Below, piece by piece: positions 52,300 through 64,000 of a stretch of 64,000 nt of DNA. This DNA comes from Flaccisagitta enflata. Its lineage: Eukaryota; Chaetognatha; Sagittoidea; Aphragmophora. Under the pieces are notes generated by a model. The model was not told the origin of the DNA and made no database searches. It saw nothing but the letters and a program-made list of their open reading frames with translations. The position numbers and the translations under genes were made by a program. Within the stretch, counting starts at the first letter, position 1. Every line of letters starts with the position of its first letter. The stretch covers positions 48,856,001-48,920,000 of the forward strand of contig OZ231128.1 of assembly GCA_965153355.1 (NCBI GenBank), in the 5' to 3' direction.

Positions 52300-54800
52300 G
52301 ATTTGTTACTTTAAAACGAAATTTGAACCGCTTCCAGGATCGTCTCAGAGAATGACGTCTCCAATCTAGGCTAGATCAAAATCTTTGTCCGCAAAATAAT
52401 GAAAATATTAGTGCCCGAAAATCCCGCCATCCCGCCAGAGAAAAGCTTTAATCATTGTCATTGTCATTGTATCTTCATCACATCAATTGTTAGAGTTATC
52501 GAACCTCGAACGTTACAGTTCGAATTTTATCGTACTGGTCCTACTACTACTCGAATTTACAGGCTTGAGCGGGCGACAACGCGAACTGACTGTGTACTGA
52601 ATCTTGCGTTGAACATGCGTGTTTGTGTTCGTGCTCATGGCGGGTCGAGAAACAGATGTACGGCAAGACAATATACATAGCATTTGATTTTATGCTTGCC
52701 ACAGAAGTAAATAACAAACAGACGGACGGTGATCTCATTTCATATTGAATCGATATGGCGGAAAGGCATGATGGACATACTCATATACTTATGGAAATGG
52801 CATAAGTTTGAGTAAAACATTGCCAATTTCGTTTTTCCAAGTCCGTAAAAAAGACCCTCTTTTTGAGCAGGGTACCTAAACTGGCGGAAGAATTGGTTCC
52901 TCCCCTGATTCCCATAGAACCATGTTTAACTAGAAAGAATCTATAGTAAAATCAGTTCTTCCAGCTATAGAAGTTGGAAAAAAGTGAGTTCAAACAGGTC
53001 AACTAGGAAAGAAAAAAATATTCATTAGCAATCATCATAACTTCCATTAACAGAGGATTTTGTTGTTCAACAAACCTGATGCAGAGAATGGTCAATCGAC
53101 ACTTCTCTACTTTTTTCATAGCACTATGACTCACAACCATCGCGAACCATTTGTAATTAAAGACTAGAAACTGACCGAAGAATTTTCTGGTAGTTATTTT
53201 TTTTATCTATAAAATGAAGAAAAAAGCAACAAGGAATCTCGAATCCACTCGGTAAAAAATGATGGTATCCTAAGAAAGTCATTTACACATCTAAGGCTAC
53301 GTTTGTCATCTGCTTTTTGAGGGCCTCATTGCTCCCGATGAACTTTAACTAAACAGAATATCACAAAATCGTTGGGGACGGGCGAGCAGGGGCATCATCC
53401 ATACCTGCATGATTTGTTCTGTTGCTGCTTTTCAGTAAAAGGTCAAAACAATTTTTTATCCTAAAATGGCAAACTATTACCTTACGAATATTTTTATTTT
53501 CAGAATTGAATTATCCTTATTAGGTTTTTGAGTGATTTGGTTATGAAACAATCCAAGGAGGTGTCTCACTGTAGGTCAAAAACGCGTCTTTTTAAATAAA
53601 TCCAATTAGTAAAAGTGCGTTTTCCAAGCTTCTCATGCTCATCCTTTGCATAAAGAAAGCATGCTAGACAAAGTGAGGGAGGAAAAATTGTTTGACATGA
53701 TTTCCTGGAGGGAGTAAAATGGTTGAAGCGAACAAGAAGGGGGAAAAAGGAAAGGGTTTGTGGTTTGCATGAATAATGACATGATGGAGAATGATAGAGG
53801 AGAATCGCCAATGGAGTGAAATGAAGCGATGATCAAACAAAAGACAGAAGAGGGAAAGGCAAGGAAGTTTGGTAAGAATAGACAGTGATACTCTCTTTGT
53901 TTCACAGAGTACGAACATTTTTTTTCTCCTTGCCAAAAAAGCAAATATCTAATCTTCAAATCAGTTAAAATTTTCAATATCCTGCCATTTTCATTGACTA
54001 TTAGTTCGATGACATATTTTGCTGCTATGACTATGAAAGTTGATGATCATTTAAAAAAATGAATTGTTTACATGTTGGGCTGTTGAGATAAAACTACTCT
54101 ACGGGACCTTACATCCTTTGCGTGGACATTGCCTAGTAACGTTTGTGGTGAGATGATAAATCATGAGGAAACGGCGAGGATGGAAACAAACCAAGGAATG
54201 CCAAAGCGGATGGAATCCAGAACTTGCACAAGAATCGGTCGACCTTGCTTTTTAATGGAAATCTGGGGATCGAGTGTAAAAAGAAAAGTATGATTATTTG
54301 TCTAACTCGGAGCACAGTGCTTGTACACTGCGTTCATGTTTGTACAAAAGTCTTATGCAATTTTGATAAACGTCATGTTGTCTTGCATCGCACGCAGTGG
54401 ACTTGAGTCAAAAACCAATAGACGTCCAATAGATGCGTCCTCTTCAGATTCAAGGTACAAAATATCAGGATAAGGATATATAGATACAGCCCCCTCACCC
54501 CCCCCCCCCCATCGAACCCCACGGACGGATCTACGGACACACAAAATACGTGGACGCGTCCGGGAAACAATATTGGAATTGTGTCCTAAGCACGCGTTTG
54601 AAATGGGCAAGTCTGTGAAAATGAAAAAGGGAAGATTATGGAGGAACAAAGAAATTGCTTAGAGAGACACGAGAGAGGGAATAAAAGAGAAAGGAAGGAG
54701 ATAAAATCAATCTGGAAAGAAGATGAGAAATGATCGGACTATTGGAGACAAGTCAGCGAAAGGTGAAAGGGAAAAGGTGAGGGAAAAACGGATGGCTTGT
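52300..54800. other. 2.5 kb of unique AT-rich sequence, no feature recognised
   Basis: Read on both strands. Only short frames, a C-run at 54500-54510 and an isolated ATGCGTCC word near 54433. 53385-53400 has a GTTGGGGACGGGCGAGCAGG scrap of family B. Confidence 0.4.
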
Positions 54801-54801
54801 T

Positions 54802-54858
54802 AACAAGTGACGCGGGGTCACAATATCGTTGGGGACGGGTGGGCAGGGGCGGCCGACC
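54802..54858 (+). mobile_element. Family-B Helentron-like element, 5' end
   Basis: AACAAGTGACGCGGGGTCAC, ATCGTTGGGGACGGGTGGGC, AGGGGCGGCC. It meets a family-C element in the opposite orientation. Confidence 0.5.
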
Positions 54859-54859
54859 C

Positions 54860-55113
54860 CCATCCACACCCCATACCCCACCCAACCCCCCTTCCCACAC
54901 CTACACATACGTTGGTTGGTTGGATGGTCTGTCTGTAACGCATTCATTCGACGATCCACACATCGCACCTTATTGGCCTACTTGGCCTTGTTTTAAGGTG
55001 CGACAAAGTACCTCTATAACTGGCTGTGTCCGTTGGTTTGTTGGTCTGTCTGTCTGTAACGCATTCGTTCGATAATCAACACTTCGCACCTAATTGGCCT
55101 ACTTGGCCTTGTT
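54860..55113 (-). mobile_element. Two head-to-tail family-C Helentron-like elements
   Basis: On the minus strand a complete 123-bp copy (55113-54991) starts AACAAGGCCAAGTAGGCC (palindromic), has the word AAGGTGCGA, a (GACA/GACC)n tract and ends TCGCACCTTAAAA, the inverse of the 5' word. The next copy starts in the overlapping AAAACAAGG and runs to about 54860, losing its 3' end. Confidence 0.65.
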
Positions 55114-55139
55114 CTTTAATGATCATACTATAATTTTTG

Positions 55140-55275
55140 TCTCCAGGGAGGGATTTGAGCCTACAGGTTGGGATTTAAAATCCCGGGTAGGAATTTGGGC
55201 CCCCAGGCTGAGATTTGATGTAGAGATTTGAGCATCAAGACTGAGATTTGAGCCTTGAGCCTTGGATTTGGATTT
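55140..55275. repeat. Array of FB-1 type units
   Basis: About six degenerate GGGATTTGAGCCTACAGGTT-like units without FB ends. Confidence 0.6.
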
Positions 55276-56362
55276 GATACAAATCGCGAAGAAGAGTGAA
55301 GCGTCGCCTCTTGGAAGGGGGGTGACTGAGTCGAAAGGTCATGTAATATGGCATTAGATAATGAAAACGGTAACTTTCAACATTTTGCATAAAAGATCAC
55401 TTGAACAGCTATCCAAACTTATTCCCTCCAATTTCTCAATTGCGTTAGGACTTTTTATTTATTCTTTTTTCCATAGGTTCATCATTAAAAACTATCATTC
55501 ATCTATAAAAATTGATTTGGATTTTTTATGTTTTACCACATGACATGTCAGAATCTTGTGGGAAAAATTTTTAGAAATTTTACAATCTTTACAATTTTTA
55601 TAGCAATGTATGCCGGAGTTGATTTGACCAAGATAGTAAGTCTTGTGGATATCGAGTCATAATTGATATAATAGGTCAAAGGCTGGTTTCCTGGGTAGAA
55701 CTCGCCAACTTACCGACATAACGTCTCGTAGAATCGCCAGTTGCCAGCCGCAATCTTAAAGGACAATAAAAATAAAAGAAAAAAAAACAGAATGTAATGA
55801 AACGGTGGAATGAAATGGTGGAAAGAGGAAATGTAAATTGTAAAAATGAGGGAAAAAGGAAGCACCCATGGGGTGGAGAATGGATGGGAATCAGTCAGTG
55901 AGAAAAAAAAAGGGAGGTTCTATTTTATTCGTGGAGATATTCTAGTCACACGTATTGAGAACGCCTTTTTATGTTGACCTTTCTTTGCTCCCATTGGATG
56001 CCATTTGTGTCCCACTTGGTGGCCAGAGGGTGGCTAGAGGAATGGGTGGTGAAAGCAAAGTGATTCTTCTTTCAGTGAAAAAAGATGTACAATGGCATAT
56101 TCAGTTGTGCCAATGACTTAAGAATTTTTTAGGGAGCCTCATAACGCTCTAGATTTTGAATAAACATTTGCTCCTGCTAAGTAAAAAAAAATCATCTCAC
56201 AAAATCCAAGCCATAGTCTTAAATGGCCATGGCCATATTTCTCTTCATCTTATTACTTGGTAAGCGGTAAAGTTTCCAGAATTTATTTTTCATTTCATGA
56301 TCGCTCGTGCGCGTCGGAAAATCAATCTGTTTTTGGTCCGCCACATTTCGACTCATTACGCA
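55276..56362. other. Unique AT-rich sequence, nothing recognised
   Basis: Short frames only. Confidence 0.4.
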
Positions 56363-56554
56363 AACAAGGCCGGATACACGGCTACCGAAGTCACGTGCGG
56401 GTGGGCAGGGGCCATATTTGAGGTCATTAGACTATTTGGGCAGGAGCAGTGAGGTCCCAAAAAAAGTAAAGTGCGACCGACCGACCGACTGACCGACTGA
56501 CTGACCAACCGACCGACAAAGCGGGGTGTAGAGTCGCGTGTACGCTACTAAAAA
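56363..56554 (+). mobile_element. Family-A Helentron-like element (A14), compact complete copy
   Basis: 192 bp: AACAAGGCCGGATACACGGC, AAGTCACGTGCGGGTGGGCA, GGGCAGGAGCAGTGAGG, (GACC/GACT)n and GTAGAGTCGCGTGTACGCTA then CTAAAAAC. Confidence 0.7.
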
Positions 56555-56582
56555 CATTTGACATCTTTTTGAGCGGGTTTGT

Positions 56583-56668
56583 ATTTAGGGTTAGGGGTGG
56601 GGTAAGGGTTAGGGATGGGGTCTGGGATGGTTTTAGGGTTAAGGATAACGTTAGAATTAGGGCATTAG
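56583..56668. repeat. Interstitial telomere-like, G-rich repeat
   Basis: Seven or so TTAGGG/GTTAGGG words in 85 bases, separated by GGGGTGGGGTAAGGG-type variants. Animal telomeres are usually TTAGGG repeats; this is a degenerate internal patch that could form a G-quadruplex. Confidence 0.6.
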
Positions 56669-56927
56669 GGCCCAGCAAAGTCTTTGATGAAATCGCCCGA
56701 AATTATTTGTCTAGCAAAGTCAGTCAGTTTTGCAAGGGTTATCAATGCAACGCAAAGTTATTATGGGAGTGATTCACCATGTTTACGTCCGGTAGTACTT
56801 GAGCAGTGAGACATTTTTATATATTTTAGACTATGAAACTATTTTCTTACTACGGGGGCCATCAGTGAAATTCTCTGAGATTGAATGAAAACAATCAAGA
56901 AGGAAAGAGACTTCCAAAAAGAATTGA

Positions 56928-57160
56928 GGGTCTGTTTCTACTCGTGACAATCGCGTTTTTGATGGGCCACTCGGTCGCTCGCTATGTTTGTTCGCTCACT
57001 CAGTTTTATGGCTATGCAGCGCTACGCTCGCTATTCTCGCTACGCTCGCTTTGCTCCATTCACAAGCTCGGTCACTCACTTTGCTCACTTCATGGTGGGA
57101 CAGTTGAAAATGCATTTTACAGGAACAAACGCGTTTTTGGTCGTCAGTAGAAACACGCCC
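56928..57160. mobile_element. TIR element M4 (copy 3)
   Basis: GGGTCTGTTTCTACTCGTGA and inverted GGGCGTGTTTCTACTGACGA; core of TCGCT words. TGAG occurs at both outer edges and may be a short target duplication. Confidence 0.65.
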
Positions 57161-57284
57161 TGAGAGGAGTTGAGATGGAGGAAAATCAAATGAGATCAGG
57201 AGAAGAAAAGTCGAGGAAATGTCGGCCGCCAGCCGTAGACAGGAAAAAAGAATGAATGAGTGAATGGCTGAAAGAAAACAGGAA

Positions 57285-57288
57285 AAAA

Positions 57289-57364
<76 letters not shown>

Positions 57365-57370
57365 AAAAAA
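57285..57370. repeat. (AAAG)n microsatellite
   Basis: About 20 units. Confidence 0.97.
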
Positions 57371-57649
57371 GAACAGTAAGAAATTCGAGGACAGAGAGAC
57401 AGGTATAGAAGGTTAACAGAGAAATAGATTGAGACATAAAGCCATAGAAAGCTGAGAGACAAAGGTAGAAACAAATAGATTAAGAAAGGCAGAGACAGAG
57501 ATGGAGACAAAAAGATAAAAAGAAAGGCCGAGAAACAGAGATGGAGACACAAAGGCGGTGACGCCTAAATTCTTAGAGAGTTGAAACTGTAAATTTTATT
57601 CTTTCTTTATGCCTCATTTCGTCGCGACAAACTTGAGTCCTTTTTCTCT

Positions 57650-57900
57650 CTCTTTTTTGGGGCATCAACCCCAAAAGGGCTAATGTCTTTCCAATCCAAA
57701 TACACATCTCAAGCCTCATTTTTGTATCCTCTTGCTCTTACTTTATCTCCAAATGGGCGTATGAACATTAATCCCTGTGCTCCACAAAACCTCTGTGCAG
57801 CCCTTTGCAGCTACTGCTCTGCTGTCATTCAACTATTTTGAGACAGCAATTAAGTATCTTTGGGCACTGCTGACCACGCGCAATCCTTGAGTGACTGGTA
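57650..57900. mobile_element. Diverged FB-type remnant
   Basis: GGGGCATCAACCCCAAAAGG, GTGCTCCACAAAACC, GGGCACTGCTGACCACGCG: an old relative of FB-2 ends. Confidence 0.35.
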
Positions 57901-58139
57901 TCCTCTTTTTATTTTCAAAACGTGTTGTTCAGAAACGAAATCATCGCCCAGAATGATTCTTAGGAGTTGAGACTTGAGAATGACGATATTCTGTCCAATC
58001 ATTGTATGTATAAGTGTGTCTTATGCCACAAGTATTCTTATCTACAACTGAAAACACTTAGTTAACTCACAATTAACTCTATTTGAATCATACTCTTACC
58101 CATCTCATCATTGATGTTTTTGTCGATTTCATTCTTGTG

Positions 58140-60010
58140 GATTTCCTCATGAAAGTTGAAACAACATTGCCCTTATAAAAGGAGGCCAGAATTCTCCAAT
58201 ATACAAAGGATGAAAGCCTTGCAAGCTTTCAATGGTGTTTACTCCGGATTGCTCACAACTATCCTTCACTACTGACAAACAAAAAGCTTACCTGACAAAA
58301 CTATCAGCTTGACTGCATACCTCATTAGTATAGGGTTGGACAGGCCTATACCATTTAGTATACACAAAACATCTTACAAAAGTTACAATCAAAGATTACT
58401 AATGTACTGATGGAGGTACTGACACTAGCAATATTGATTAGAAATCCATACCCTTAGAGGCAAGAATCGAGGTACAACCAACTGGGACCGCCAGCATTCT
58501 CTACCAAGGTACTGATACTTATGAAAGTTGAAACAACATTGCCCCTATAAAAGGAGGCCAGAATTCTCCAATATACAAAGGATGAAAGCCTTGCAAGCTT
58601 TCAATCGTGTTTACTCCGGATTGCTCACAACTATCCTTCACTACTGACAAACAAAAAGCTTACCTGACAAAACTATCAGCTTGACTGCATACCTCATTAG
58701 TATAGGGTTGGACATCTAATACCCCACTAAAGAAAAAAAAGCAAAATGATAGGAAAGTTCATTATCAAAGGGATATGGCTCATCATCATTTGATTAGATG
58801 GTCCTTGATAACAAAATTTTTTATAGGGTTTCTATAAAGTGTATCCGCCGCACCTCTCATTCTTTCTTGGTCAAAATATGTGTCCTTCTTATAGAATTAA
58901 ATCATTTATTCTAAAACGTTGAGTAGTGAATCCTGTCCTCATATGACAAAAAAAAATCTAAGCATATTTTGGCACCAACTATTGCTTGTATATTGATTGT
59001 TATGGTCGCATGCAGCAGTAAACTTGATTTGCGATTGACTTGTTCCACAACTTTTTATTTGTTTTCACCACTTTGATAATGAGGAGAGGCTTCCATTAAC
59101 TTTGTAAAATCATAACAATTTGAGCAAATGACCTCTACCTGGTGGCAAATGAAAGTTCCTATGAAGCTCTTTGCAACGATCTCCGATTTTTCTAAGCTTC
59201 TATTTTTTGTCTTTACAGGAAATACCCAAATGAAAATGCTAAAATTTAAGAAAAGAAATCTTTGGTTTTACCACGCTAATCAAGTTGAGTCATTTTAGTC
59301 TTTCTGCTGTGAAATCTTAACGAGTTGAGCTACAGTTGTCTATTTGATGGCATTTGATCGCATTTTCTAAGAAAGTTGGACAACATTACTACTCAACCCA
59401 ATCTAAACAAAGGACAAGAGCCTTTGGAGCTCTCAATGGTGTTTAATCCGGACCCATCACAACTATCCTTATAATTTCTGATTGAAACTTCCCTTTTCAG
59501 AATTTATCATAAGTTCTTTCAAAAGTTATGTATCATTTAGAAAATTGTCACCAATTTCTGCCCATACTTGAGATATGCAGACCATAAGAAAACACCTGAT
59601 AAATATGGCGAGCCGATGGAGACCATATCCATCTGGGCACCTTCTCATGCTCCTCATATACCAAAGATAGGAAGAAACTGAAACTCTCTCCTTCCTGAAA
59701 CAATTCTCTCAAAAAAACTCACGTCAACCCTAAATTCTTAAACTTTAAAATTTAGCAGTATTCAATCCTAACCATTACAGAAAACAAATCACCTTTGGCT
59801 GTATTAATTACCAAAAGATAAGCTAACCACCAGAGGCAATGTTGCAAAAAACCATACCCTTTGAGGTAAGAATCGAGGATCAACCAAATGGGACCGCCGG
59901 CATTCCATACCAAGGTACTGAATTGTATGAAAGTTGGACAACATTACTACTCAACCCAATCAAAACAAAGGACAAGAGCCTTTGGAGCTCTCAATGGTGT
60001 TTAATCTGTA
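58140..60010. repeat. Region built from duplicated modules
   Basis: 58151-58343 and 58522-58713 are direct repeats of about 192 bp with only a few differences. A second module (AAGAATCGAGG ... CCAAGGTACTGA) occurs at 58448-58515 and 59860-59925. A third (GTTGGACAACATTACTACTC to TCAATGGTGTTTAATC) occurs at 59377-59446 and 59936-60005. At 59839 the modules read as VRIEDQPNGTAGIPYQGTEL and YESWTTLLLN without a stop. The family is unknown. Confidence 0.6.
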
Positions 60011-60162
60011 AAGAAGTTTTCCATGACTCTTCATTTTTTTATTAGCGGGCTATCAATTTTCTGCACGTGCTTCGTTGATCTATTTGGTCTATGTGATTTG
60101 TTCAATCATTCTACTTGCACTTTTTTACCCTACAGTTGCAAATCCCCGCTCTTATCCTTGTA

Positions 60163-61810
<1,648 letters not shown>

Positions 61811-61876
61811 TTCTCGAGCAGCATTTACGACTTTTTTCCTACGGCGATTAGCCGCCCTCATTGGTAGACGAGGAAG

Positions 61877-62203
61877 AACAAGGCCGGATACACGGCAATC
61901 CAGTCGCGGACGGTTGGGCAGGAGCAGTACCGCAAAAACCGCTCGGAATTCAGAAATGTGACCGACGGAAATAGCTAGCTAGAGGGGAGGGTTGGAAGGG
62001 AGGAAGGGTGGGAAAAAATGGATCCGGACAGGGGCGCCTCGAATGGTGGATCTGCGTAACTGCGTTGGCAGGCAGAACGCCCCTTACTGTACGAAAGTAT
62101 GGGAAACTTCCACTCCTCCCAAGTGGCAACAACAACAACAACAACAACGGACGGACCGACCGACACGGCAAGGTGTAGAGTCGCGTGTCCGCGACTAAAA
62201 AGG
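61877..62203 (+). mobile_element. Family-A Helentron-like element (A15)
   Basis: AACAAGGCCGGATACACGGC, the word AGTCGCGGACGG, GGGCAGGAGCAGTACCGC, an inserted (CAA)n patch, GGACGGACCGACCGAC and GTAGAGTCGCGTGTCCGCGA then CTAAAAAG. The 3' arm GTCCGCGACT is the exact inverse of its own 5' word AGTCGCGGAC. Confidence 0.7.
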
Positions 62204-62234
62204 AGAAAAAAGAACATTCTTCAGAATATAAATA

Positions 62235-62521
62235 AAAGACAGACGGATGGATGGACGAACAGAGAGGTGGTCAGACCGATGGACGGATGAATAGACCAAC
62301 GGATTGACGAAGGGAGCGGTTGAGCCGGGTAGCACGCAACTAAACCAGGCCAGATACACGGCTACCCCTGTCGCGTGTGGGAGGGCAGGGGCAGAAGCCG
62401 TGAGACTAAAGACCGCATAACCACCCCGAAAAATTCAAATGTGACGGACTAGCGGATGGACCAATGGAAGGTCGGACAGACCAACACAGCTGTGTATTGA
62501 TTTGCGTGAACGCGACTAGAA
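62235..62521 (+). mobile_element. Partial family-A copy joined head-to-tail to A16
   Basis: A 3' portion (GGACGGATGAATAGACC to AGCACGCAACTAAA) runs directly into CCAGGCCAGATACACGGCTA, the 5' end of A16, which ends GCGTGAACGCGACTAGAAA. Confidence 0.6.
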
Positions 62522-62703
62522 ATGAATAAATCTGAGGCTGATAATGGGCAGCACTGATATTTGCAACTTCATTCCTTTTCCACTTGTCAGGTGTTTGTCG
62601 AAATTGTGCTGGCAAGTCTGGTTTTTCGATGCTTTTTGACAGCTTTTTTTTTTTCAATTTATTTTTCCCCTTTTTTTCATCATTTCTGTTCTAACCTGGC
62701 TCT

Positions 62704-62742
62704 TCTTCAACAACAACCACAACAACAACAACAATAACAACC

Positions 62743-62806
<64 letters not shown>

Positions 62807-62868
62807 CGACAACGACAACGACAACAACGACAACAACGACAACAATAACGACAACAACAACAACAACA
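62704..62868. repeat. (AAC)n microsatellite
   Basis: About 50 ACA/AAC units, with GAC variants towards the right. Confidence 0.97.
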
Positions 62869-62892
62869 CACGCGCCGTAACTACAACCAAAA

Positions 62893-63052
<160 letters not shown>

Positions 63053-63164
63053 AAAAACAGAAAATTGCCGAATATTTGGAGGTCCATACGCGCTTTTTCA
63101 TAGGCGATCAACCTGAAACGCAGATATACAAATTGTCATTTCAAAATTAGAATTTTTTTTTCTT

Positions 63165-63240
63165 CTTTTTAGTCGCGTGCACGCGACTCTACAACCCGCT
63201 CCGTCGGTCGGTCCGTCCGTCCGTCCGTCGGTCGGTAACA
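63165..63240 (-). mobile_element. Family-A 3' end (A17)
   Basis: Minus strand: (GACC/GACG)n, GGGTTGTAGAGTCGCGTGCA and CGCGACTAAAAAG, the most perfect 3' hairpin in the window. Confidence 0.65.
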
Positions 63241-63324
63241 CTTTGCTTTTTTTCATCTTTTTGGGTCGTCTGGAGTTATTTTGAGTCATTTTTTTGTTGT
63301 TTTTGGGAATCATTGGTTGCTTTT

Positions 63325-63642
63325 AGTCATTTTTGGTTATTTTTGGTCATTTTGGTCATTTTGGTCATTTTGGTCATTTTGGTCATTTTGGTCATTTTGG
63401 TCATTTTTGGTCATTTTTGGTCATTTTTGGTCATTTTGATCATTTGGTCATTTTGGTCATTTTGGTCATTTTGGTCATTTTGGTCATTTTTGGTCATTTT
63501 TGGTCATTTTGGTCATTTTTGGTCATTTTGGTCATCTTTGGTCATCTTTGGTCATCTTTGGTCATCTTTGGTCATTTTGGTCATTTTTGGTCATTTTTGG
63601 TCATTTTTTGGTCATTTCTGGTCATATTTGGTCATTTTTGGT
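63325..63642. repeat. TTTTGGTCA 9-bp array
   Basis: About 33 units of 9-10 bp. Multiple-of-three length keeps frames open; artefact. Confidence 0.97.
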
Positions 63643-64000
63643 TAACGTCTGCTGGTTAAAGTCTGCTGGTTAAAGTCTGCTGGTTAAAGTCTGCTGGTTA
63701 AAGTCTGCTGGTTGAAGTCTGCTGGTTGAAGTCTGCTGGTTAAAGTCTGCTGGTTAAAGTCTGCTGGTTAAAGTCTGCCGGGTAAAGTCTGATGGTTAAA
63801 GTCTGCTGGTTTAAATCTGCTGGTTTAAATCTGCTGGTTTAAATCTGCTGGTTTAAGTCTGCTGGTTTAAATCTAATGGGTTAAGTCTGCTGGTTAAAGT
63901 CTGCTGGTTTAAATCTGCTGGTTGAAGTCTGCTGGTTAAAGTCTGCTGGGTAAAGTCTGATGGTTAAAGTCTGCTGGTTTAAATCTGCTGGTTTTAATCT
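63643..64000. repeat. GTCTGCTGGTTAAA 14-bp array, runs off right edge
   Basis: About 25 units with GGTTTAAA and GGTTGAA variants. It starts directly where the 9-bp array ends. Confidence 0.97.

Overview
The window looks like nuclear DNA from an animal or a close relative of animals, probably a marine invertebrate with a repeat-rich genome. The evidence is GT-AG introns, a CR1/Jockey-like LINE, hAT, Mutator and Tc1/mariner-type miniature elements, Helentron-like small elements and very many (CT)n, (CA)n and trinucleotide arrays. The species cannot be named from the sequence. Most long open frames here are microsatellite or minisatellite translations and not genes.

Layout. 1-1000: start of a C2H2 zinc-finger gene (minus strand, running off the left edge) and a small HIRAN-like ORF, separated by a pogo-like MITE. 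1000-5300: microsatellites, a Mutator-like MITE with a perfect 9-bp target duplication, a tRNA-derived pseudogene, two Helentron-like elements and a gag-like scrap. 5430-10260: a foldback element joined to a nearly intact LINE on the minus strand (ORF1, endonuclease, reverse transcriptase; one frameshift). 10.3-15.5 kb: TTG-rich low-complexity DNA and weakly coding or silent DNA. 15740-24758: five exons, in mutually consistent splice phase, of a plus-strand gene for a single-pass membrane protein with an Ig-like ectodomain. Its 7-kb intron is filled with transposons and holds decayed duplicates of the transmembrane exon. 25-40 kb: nested small transposons, foldback elements with tandem-repeat arms, a 5'-truncated LINE, a 595-bp mariner-type foldback element and a hAT MITE. 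40.7-43.7 kb: a 3-kb 26-bp minisatellite. 44-64 kb: more of the same families, large (CT)n arrays, an interstitial telomere-like patch, a duplicated non-repetitive module (58-60 kb) and two short-unit arrays running to the right edge.

The most notable pattern is a set of at least four families of small elements (called A, B, C and D here) with one ground plan: AACAAG, a short palindrome, a family-specific word, a (GACN)n microsatellite, a 3' hairpin, then TAAAA. In families A, C and D the family-specific word recurs inverted in the 3' hairpin. Copies sit head-to-tail, as expected for rolling-circle (Helentron/HINE-type) elements. A separate foldback module sits at the same internal position in three family-A copies. 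Two mariner-type foldback elements and two MITEs have exact or near-exact target duplications, and one has its empty site preserved inside the window.
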